DNA of 20,057 nucleotides from Phycisphaeraceae bacterium. GTDB taxonomy: Bacteria; Planctomycetota; Phycisphaerae; Phycisphaerales; Phycisphaeraceae. The stretch covers positions 1 to 20,057 of the forward strand of contig PUMS01000330.1 of the NCBI GenBank assembly GCA_003551485.1. Reading direction: 5' to 3'. This document shows, one piece after another, positions 15,705-20,057 of this stretch. Position 1 is the first letter of the stretch. Every line of letters begins with the position of its first letter. The translations under genes and the position numbers were made by a program. The notes below the pieces were generated by a model, which worked only from the letters and a program-made list of their open reading frames with translations, was not told the origin of the DNA and searched no databases.

Positions 15705-15805
15705 GCTGCACCCGCAGAGGGCCGACATGCCGATTCGGCCCTGTTGCCCCCTACAGCCGCCCGCCCGCCGCGAGGCCGGGCCCGGAGCTTTCCCTGACCG
15801 GTTTC

Positions 15806-15811
15806 GGGAGG
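15806..15811 (+). promoter_or_regulatory. Strong Shine-Dalgarno for the S41 peptidase
   Basis: GGGAGG, followed by T, lies 7 nt before ATG 15819; this favours the first of two adjacent ATG codons (15819, 15822). Confidence 0.7.
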
Positions 15812-15818
15812 TGCCCGC

Positions 15819-17357
15819 ATGATGAACCGTCAGCTCGTCCGTTCGCTCACCATCATCCTCGTGATCTTCGGCCTGTTCGTGCTCGTGGCCAAGACCACCC
15901 CCTTGCGCCACTGGGACGACCAGCTCTACCTGCTGATGCAGGTGCGAAGGGTCATCCTCGACCACTACGTCGAGAAGCCCGATGAGCAGAAGATGGTCAC
16001 CGCCGCGGCAAGGGCCATGGCCGAGGCGCTCGGCGACCCGCACACCGTCTACATCCCACCCGAGGAGCTTCAGCAGTGGGATGAGCGGGTGACGGGCACC
16101 TACTTCGGCATCGGCGCCACGGTCGAGATGCGCGACGAGCGGCCCCACATCGTCTCCCCGTTCGATGATTCACCCGCCTACCGCGCCGGCGCGATGGCGG
16201 GGGACGTGATCCTGCAGATCGAGGGCGAGGACACCCGCGGCATGCCCATGGGCGAGGTGCTCGAGCGGCTGCGCGGTGAGCGTGGCACGCAGGTCACCAT
16301 CCGCGTACGCCATGAAACGGGCGATCAGGCCACGCTCACCATCGTGCGCGACGAGATCAACATCCCCACCATCCGCGGTCTGCTGCGCGGGCCGGACCAG
16401 CGCTGGCAGTACCTGTTCGACAAGGAAAACCGCATCGGCTACATCCGCATCTCGCAGTTCACCGAGCGCACCGCGCCGGACCTGCGTGCGGTGCTCGAGC
16501 AGGTGGCGGCTCAGGACGCGCGGGGGCTGATCCTGGATGTGCGATTCAACCCCGGCGGCCGGCTGGACTCGGCCGTTGATCTGTCGGGCCTGTTCCTGGA
16601 CGGCAGGAAGAAGGTGGTGGCGGTGCGCGGCCGGCGGGAGGCCGAGCGGGTCTACCACGCCCCGGACGCCCCTTCCGTCACCGAGGTGCCCATCGTGGTG
16701 CTGATCAACGAGGCCAGCGCCTCGGCGGCTGAAATCCTGGCCGGCGCGCTGAGCGACCACGGCCGCGCGGCCCTGGTGGGCACCCGCTCGTTCGGCAAGG
16801 GCAGCGTTCAGGAGGTGGTGCCGCTGCTCGATGGCCAGGGCGCGGTCAAGATCACCCACGCCCACTTCTTCCTGCCCGGCGGCCGCAACATCAACCGGCT
16901 GCCCGATTCCGACGTCTGGGGCGTGGACCCCGATGAGGGCAATTACGTGCCGATGACCACCGATCAGGTGCGTCAAATGCGCGAGATCCGCCGGGATCTT
17001 GATGCGCTGCGGCCGGACAACGATGCCGATCGCCAGCCGCTGACACCGAAGTGGATCGACGAGAACCTCAGCGACCCGCAACTGGCCGCAGCGCACCGGG
17101 CGATGCTCGGTCGGCTGGCCGATGGGGACTGGCCGCAGGTGGGTGAGTCGGGCGGTGAGCTGCTGGTCCAGGAATCGCGCCGCCGCAACCTCCTGCGTCA
17201 GCGCGAGCTGCTGGCCGAGCGGCTCGACGAACTCGATGCCGAGCTCGATCGCCTCGGTCGCGGGGATGAGCCCGAGCAGGTTGATGGTCAGCCCGATGCC
17301 GAGCTTGATCCCCTGCCCGATGCGACGGATGACGGCCAACCGGTGCCGCAGCCGTGA
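15819..17357 (+). CDS. S41 family C-terminal processing peptidase (CtpA/Prc-like)
   Basis: 512 residues. An N-terminal membrane anchor (7-24) places the protein outside the inner membrane. The S41 N-terminal helical part (about 38-90, LGDPHTVYIPPEEL) is followed by a PDZ domain (about 95-175, GIGATVE, SPAYRAGAMAGDVILQIEG) and the catalytic core: LDVRFNPGG at 239-247, EASASAAEILAGAL with catalytic Ser302, and RSFGKGSVQ with Lys327 and Gln331. The 25-residue Ser-Lys spacing matches E. coli Prc. These proteases trim or degrade envelope proteins from the C-terminus. After the core, a coiled, Arg/Glu/Leu-rich segment (440-480) and an Asp/Pro/Gln-rich tail are unusual for short Ctp enzymes. ATG at 15819 has GGGAGG 7 nt upstream. 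Its TGA overlaps the next start (GTGA), linking it to tsaD. Confidence 0.94.
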   Translation: MMNRQLVRSLTIILVIFGLFVLVAKTTPLRHWDDQLYLLMQVRRVILDHYVEKPDEQKMVTAAARAMAEALGDPHTVYIPPEELQQWDERVTGTYFGIGATVEMRDERPHIVSPFDDSPAYRAGAMAGDVILQIEGEDTRGMPMGEVLERLRGERGTQVTIRVRHETGDQATLTIVRDEINIPTIRGLLRGPDQRWQYLFDKENRIGYIRISQFTERTAPDLRAVLEQVAAQDARGLILDVRFNPGGRLDSAVDLSGLFLDGRKKVVAVRGRREAERVYHAPDAPSVTEVPIVVLINEASASAAEILAGALSDHGRAALVGTRSFGKGSVQEVVPLLDGQGAVKITHAHFFLPGGRNINRLPDSDVWGVDPDEGNYVPMTTDQVRQMREIRRDLDALRPDNDADRQPLTPKWIDENLSDPQLAAAHRAMLGRLADGDWPQVGESGGELLVQESRRRNLLRQRELLAERLDELDAELDRLGRGDEPEQVDGQPDAELDPLPDATDDGQPVPQP

Positions 17358-18481
17358 GCATGATCCTGGGCATCGAGAGCAGTTGCGATGAAACCGCCGC
17401 CGCCGTGGTCGAGGATGGCGGGCGGGTGCTTTCCAACATGATCGCCTCGCAGCACGAGCTTCACGCCGAGTATGGCGGGGTGGTGCCCGAGATCGCCAGC
17501 CGGGCGCACATCGAGCGGCTGTGGCCGGTAGTCCGCCGCGCCCTGGAAGAGGCCGCGGTCGGCATCGAGGCCATCGACGCCGTTGCCGTGGGCAACCGGC
17601 CGGGCCTGATCGGGTCGTTGCTGGTCGGTGTCAGCGCCGCGCAGGCCCTGGCCTGGGCGCTGGGGCGGCCGCTGATCGGCATCGACCACGTGCAGGCCCA
17701 CCTCCATGCCGCCACGATGCGCCAGCGGGCCGGCGGCGCGGATGATGCCGAGCAGCGCCACACCGCCACGGGCGATGAGGTCTACCCCGCGCTGGGGCTG
17801 GTGGTCAGCGGCGGGCATACCAGCCTCTACCGGGTGGATGCGCCGTTGGAACTGACGCTGCTGGGGGCGACGATCGACGATGCGGTCGGCGAGGCCTACG
17901 ACAAGGCCGCGGTGATATTGGGGCTGGGCTATCCCGGCGGACCGGCGGTGGACGGGGCCGCGCAGCGCGGCCGGGTCGGTCGGTACGAGCTGCCCCGCTC
18001 GCTGCTGGGGGCCGACAGCCTGGACTTTTCCTTCAGCGGGCTGAAGACGGCACTGCTTTACAAGGTTCGCGGCCGGCCCATCGGCCGCGGGAAGGAAGCC
18101 CGCTTCGAGCGATCGCACGCCGACCTGCCCGATCAGGACCGGTTCGACCTCGCCGCCGCGTTCCAGGAAGCCGCTATCGAGACGCTGATGGTGAAACTCG
18201 AGCGCGGCATCGAGCGCATGTCCATGGATGGTGTCCCGCCGCGCTGTCTGCTGCTGGGCGGCGGGGTGGTGGCCAACTCGCTGCTTCGCCGCCGGGCGAT
18301 GCAACTGGGTGAGGTTCGGGGGGTGACGGTACGGCTGGCGCCGATGGCCTTTTGCCTGGACAACGCGGCGATGATCGCCGGCCTGGCCTGGCACCGCCTC
18401 CGCCGGGACCGTGCCGGGGATGGCCTGCAACTGGCCGCTCTCTCAACCCCCCACCGTGCCCCCCGCCCCGCCAGGCGCTGA
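17354..18481 (+). CDS. tsaD: TsaD, tRNA N6-adenosine threonylcarbamoyltransferase
   Basis: 375 residues from GTG 17354, or 373 from ATG 17360. TsaD transfers the threonylcarbamoyl group to A37 of tRNAs that read ANN codons, with TsaB/TsaE. Signatures are complete: ILGIESSCDETAAAV at 4-18, GGVVPEIASRAH, the metal site HVQAH (His112, His116), LVVSGGHTSLYRV at 149-161, LGYPGGPAVD, DFSFSGLKTALLY at 224-236, LLGGGVVANSLLR at 300-312 and DNAAMIAG with Asp336. About ten extra residues precede the VSGGHT motif compared with E. coli. GTG 17354 overlaps the peptidase stop as GTGA, implying coupling; ATG 17360 is nearly as good, and neither has an SD. Other tsa genes are absent from the window. Confidence 0.95.
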   Translation: MSMILGIESSCDETAAAVVEDGGRVLSNMIASQHELHAEYGGVVPEIASRAHIERLWPVVRRALEEAAVGIEAIDAVAVGNRPGLIGSLLVGVSAAQALAWALGRPLIGIDHVQAHLHAATMRQRAGGADDAEQRHTATGDEVYPALGLVVSGGHTSLYRVDAPLELTLLGATIDDAVGEAYDKAAVILGLGYPGGPAVDGAAQRGRVGRYELPRSLLGADSLDFSFSGLKTALLYKVRGRPIGRGKEARFERSHADLPDQDRFDLAAAFQEAAIETLMVKLERGIERMSMDGVPPRCLLLGGGVVANSLLRRRAMQLGEVRGVTVRLAPMAFCLDNAAMIAGLAWHRLRRDRAGDGLQLAALSTPHRAPRPARR

Positions 18482-18640
18482 TGGCCGAGCCCATCGCGCC
18501 CCGTCCCGATTTGCAGGATGTCCCGGACCTCCGGGGTAGGGCGCGGAAGTTGTAGCATACTCGCCCGTATCTGCTCGGACGCGCTTGTGGCCAGGGCGGT
18601 GGGTACAATGGCCGTTGGCGGTCCGGCCCGGGCCGTCGGA

Positions 18641-18754
18641 TCAGCACAGGGCCGCGAAGACCAGCAGGGTCAACACCCAGATGGGCAGGCCGGCGTCATC
18701 GCCGCCGTCCTCGCTATGGGATACCAGCCGGTGTTGCAGCAACCTCAGCATCAT
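18641..18754 (-). CDS. Possible 37-residue single-pass membrane peptide
   Basis: Starts with two ATG codons at 18754/18751, with GGAG 6 nt upstream (complement at 18761-18764). The product has a basic, amphipathic head (MMLRLLQHRLVSH), an acidic middle (SEDGGDDAG) and a hydrophobic C-terminal helix (LPIWVLTLLVFAALC). It has no recognised family. The good SD, the sensible layout and its position in a stretch without other genes (18482-18891) support it; the short length does not. The rest of that stretch holds TAGCAT at 18553 and TACAAT at 18604, which could be promoter-like, and nothing else assignable. Confidence 0.4.
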   Translation of the reverse strand: MMLRLLQHRLVSHSEDGGDDAGLPIWVLTLLVFAALC

Positions 18755-18891
18755 GGCTCGCTCCGTGGCGCCGTTCTGCGGACAAGCGGCGTGCCACGGT
18801 CGGTCCGGCCCCACCCGATGCACGTAAGGCACTAATCAGCATGGCTTTAACGCACTGCCCCCCGCGCGGCCGTCCCCACGCCGCACACCGG

Positions 18892-20057
18892 ATGATGCCC
18901 CCGGACCACGCCCGCCGCGGGCTCATGTTGTGCCGCTGCAACATCTGGCCGGCTGCGGCGATGGCGCTGCTCCTGGCCGCGGCTCTGACTGGGGCGATGC
19001 CCCATGCCGCCGCGGGGGCGCAGCCCCAGGCCCAGGCGCAGCCCCAACGACAACCCCAGGCACAGGCACAGGCACAGGACCATGGCCAGGACGATGTCCG
19101 GGACCTGCGTCGGCCGCAAACGGCCGTTCGCGTGGACTACTCCGAAGCGCGGCAGGCCTTTGTCGAGGCCGAGCGATGGGTCCGCGACGGTGCGGTGAGC
19201 GAGCCGGCGCGGCCGATCTGGGTCCGCGGGGTCATCGGTGTCCGCGTGGACCTGCGCTGGGCGGGTATGCCTGCCGGCCCGCGCATGGGTTTCGGTGAGG
19301 CCTACGCCGATGGCGATGAGGAGTCGGTGGTCAACCTCGCCCGTTTGGTGCAGCAGGCCACCGATGATGCGATCCTTCGCATGGAGCGCGCCTACCGCCG
19401 CGCCATGGAATCGCCCGACCGGCCCGAGGATGGCCTGCTCTCGGCCGAGCAACTCGGGGCGCGGATGCTGCTCGAACTCCAGGTCGGCCGCGGTGGTGAG
19501 GCTATCCGCATGGATGTCGGTGAGGATGCCAACGCCATCTTCCACAAGTGGGCGGTGGGGTATCACGGCCTGCGGCTGATCCGCGAAGGCGACGATGGCC
19601 CGGCCAGGACGGCGGTGATGTGGCCGGCCACGGCCTTGGCGGGCAACCTCGGGCCCGAGAGCCAGCTTTACCGTCTGATGGCCGATGCCGATTACGACGT
19701 GGCTGATGGCCCGCAGATCCGCAAGCAGATCGAGCGCATCGGCCAGTTGCAGGGGCCGCGGCTGGAGCGGTTCGCCATCATCCACGTGGTGCGGCCCAGT
19801 CGCACCTCTCCGATCACCCAACTCGTCAGGGGCAACCGGCCCGTGCGGCCGGCCGACCGCGAGGTGGATATGCCCACGCTCGCGGCGATGGGCCAGCGGA
19901 TGGCCTCGCATCTGGTCAACCGGCAGCGCCGCGACGGCTCATTCGCCGGCACCTACGAGCCGTCGCGCGACAATGAGCCGGCCGCGGCCTCACCGGGGGA
20001 TACCGCCCTGGCGCTGTACGCGCTGGTGCGGCGCCTGGAGTGGATTTCGCGCCACGA
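18892..20057 (+). CDS. Unknown exported protein, 5' part, with Gln-rich linker
   Basis: The frame is open to the right edge (388 codons). A signal peptide is visible: basic HARRGLMLCR, hydrophobic WPAAAMALLLAAALTGAM, and a likely cut near PHAAAGA. A low-complexity Ala/Gln/Pro linker (19015-19080, built of CAGGCA/CAGGCG-like units) follows. The mature part has an alpha/beta region starting VDYSEARQAFVEAERWV with VRGVIGVRVDLRWAGMPAG, then an all-helical-looking C-terminal stretch (MASHLVNRQRRDGSFAGTYEP, then DTALALYALVRRLEW) that resembles the alpha/alpha-toroid pattern of prenyltransferase/squalene-cyclase-like or carbohydrate-active proteins. No family is recognised with certainty. Start candidates are ATG 18841, 18892, 18895 and 18925, none with a good SD; 18892 keeps the basic n-region without a long leader. 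Confidence 0.75.
   Translation, partial: MMPPDHARRGLMLCRCNIWPAAAMALLLAAALTGAMPHAAAGAQPQAQAQPQRQPQAQAQAQDHGQDDVRDLRRPQTAVRVDYSEARQAFVEAERWVRDGAVSEPARPIWVRGVIGVRVDLRWAGMPAGPRMGFGEAYADGDEESVVNLARLVQQATDDAILRMERAYRRAMESPDRPEDGLLSAEQLGARMLLELQVGRGGEAIRMDVGEDANAIFHKWAVGYHGLRLIREGDDGPARTAVMWPATALAGNLGPESQLYRLMADADYDVADGPQIRKQIERIGQLQGPRLERFAIIHVVRPSRTSPITQLVRGNRPVRPADREVDMPTLAAMGQRMASHLVNRQRRDGSFAGTYEPSRDNEPAAASPGDTALALYALVRRLEWISRH

Noticed and set aside
14811..16148. 445-codon minus-strand frame spanning the methyltransferase and peptidase
   Set aside because: Antisense to two genes with full catalytic motifs; Arg/Gln/His-rich composition typical of a GC-rich shadow.
16170..18430. Long minus-strand frames opposite the S41 peptidase and tsaD
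   Set aside because: Antisense to genes with intact active-site motifs; no recognisable product.
18847..19911. 354-codon minus-strand frame opposite the exported protein
   Set aside because: The plus strand has a signal peptide and coherent domain-like composition; the minus product is His/Arg/Gly-rich with a low-complexity Leu/Gly run from the Gln linker.

Overview
The window is GC-rich bacterial chromosome with dense genes on both strands. Codons are strongly G/C-ending and about half the starts have no visible Shine-Dalgarno (SD) site. The gene set includes a fused chorismate mutase-prephenate dehydratase, a RimK-like ATP-grasp protein with the N-terminal domain common in Planctomycetota and Proteobacteria, DUF309, and a lone AmmeMemoRadiSam radical SAM enzyme. 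Together with GC-rich palindromic intergenic repeats, this suggests a member of the Planctomycetota, perhaps class Phycisphaerae. That placement is inference from protein style, not from a marker gene. I saw no tRNA, rRNA, CRISPR array, transposase, integrase or phage gene.

Layout. Positions 1-3005 are on the minus strand: the 5' part of a BamE/SmpA-like lipoprotein cut by the left edge, an HNH endonuclease, and an AAA/DUF4143 ATPase. Positions 3109-6135 hold amino-acid biosynthesis: hisA (minus), pheA (plus) and trpC (minus, convergent with pheA). Positions 6334-8200 (plus) carry a YfcE-type phosphodiesterase, a GNAT acetyltransferase and a DUF309 protein. Positions 8297-10388 (plus) are an overlapping pair of unknown membrane-protein genes; the second appears to contain two diverged ExbD/TolR-like domains. 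A palindromic repeat (10487-10582) and a small unknown membrane protein follow. Positions 11547-12656 (minus) encode the radical SAM enzyme, divergent from a RimK-like ATP-grasp ligase (13011-14702) whose stop codon lies inside a second copy of the repeat. Then come a SpoU-type RNA methyltransferase, an S41 C-terminal processing peptidase overlapping tsaD, a possible 37-residue membrane peptide (minus), and the 5' part of a large exported protein cut by the right edge.

Most recognised genes are housekeeping: histidine, phenylalanine and tryptophan synthesis, tRNA t6A modification, rRNA/tRNA methylation and envelope proteolysis. They look like independent small transcription units, not one pathway. 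I did not find a convincing new multi-gene system. The best leads are the 8297-10388 pair, the paired 62-nt palindromic element with a fixed-length variable loop, the ATP-grasp ligase without a visible partner, and the exported protein at the right edge.
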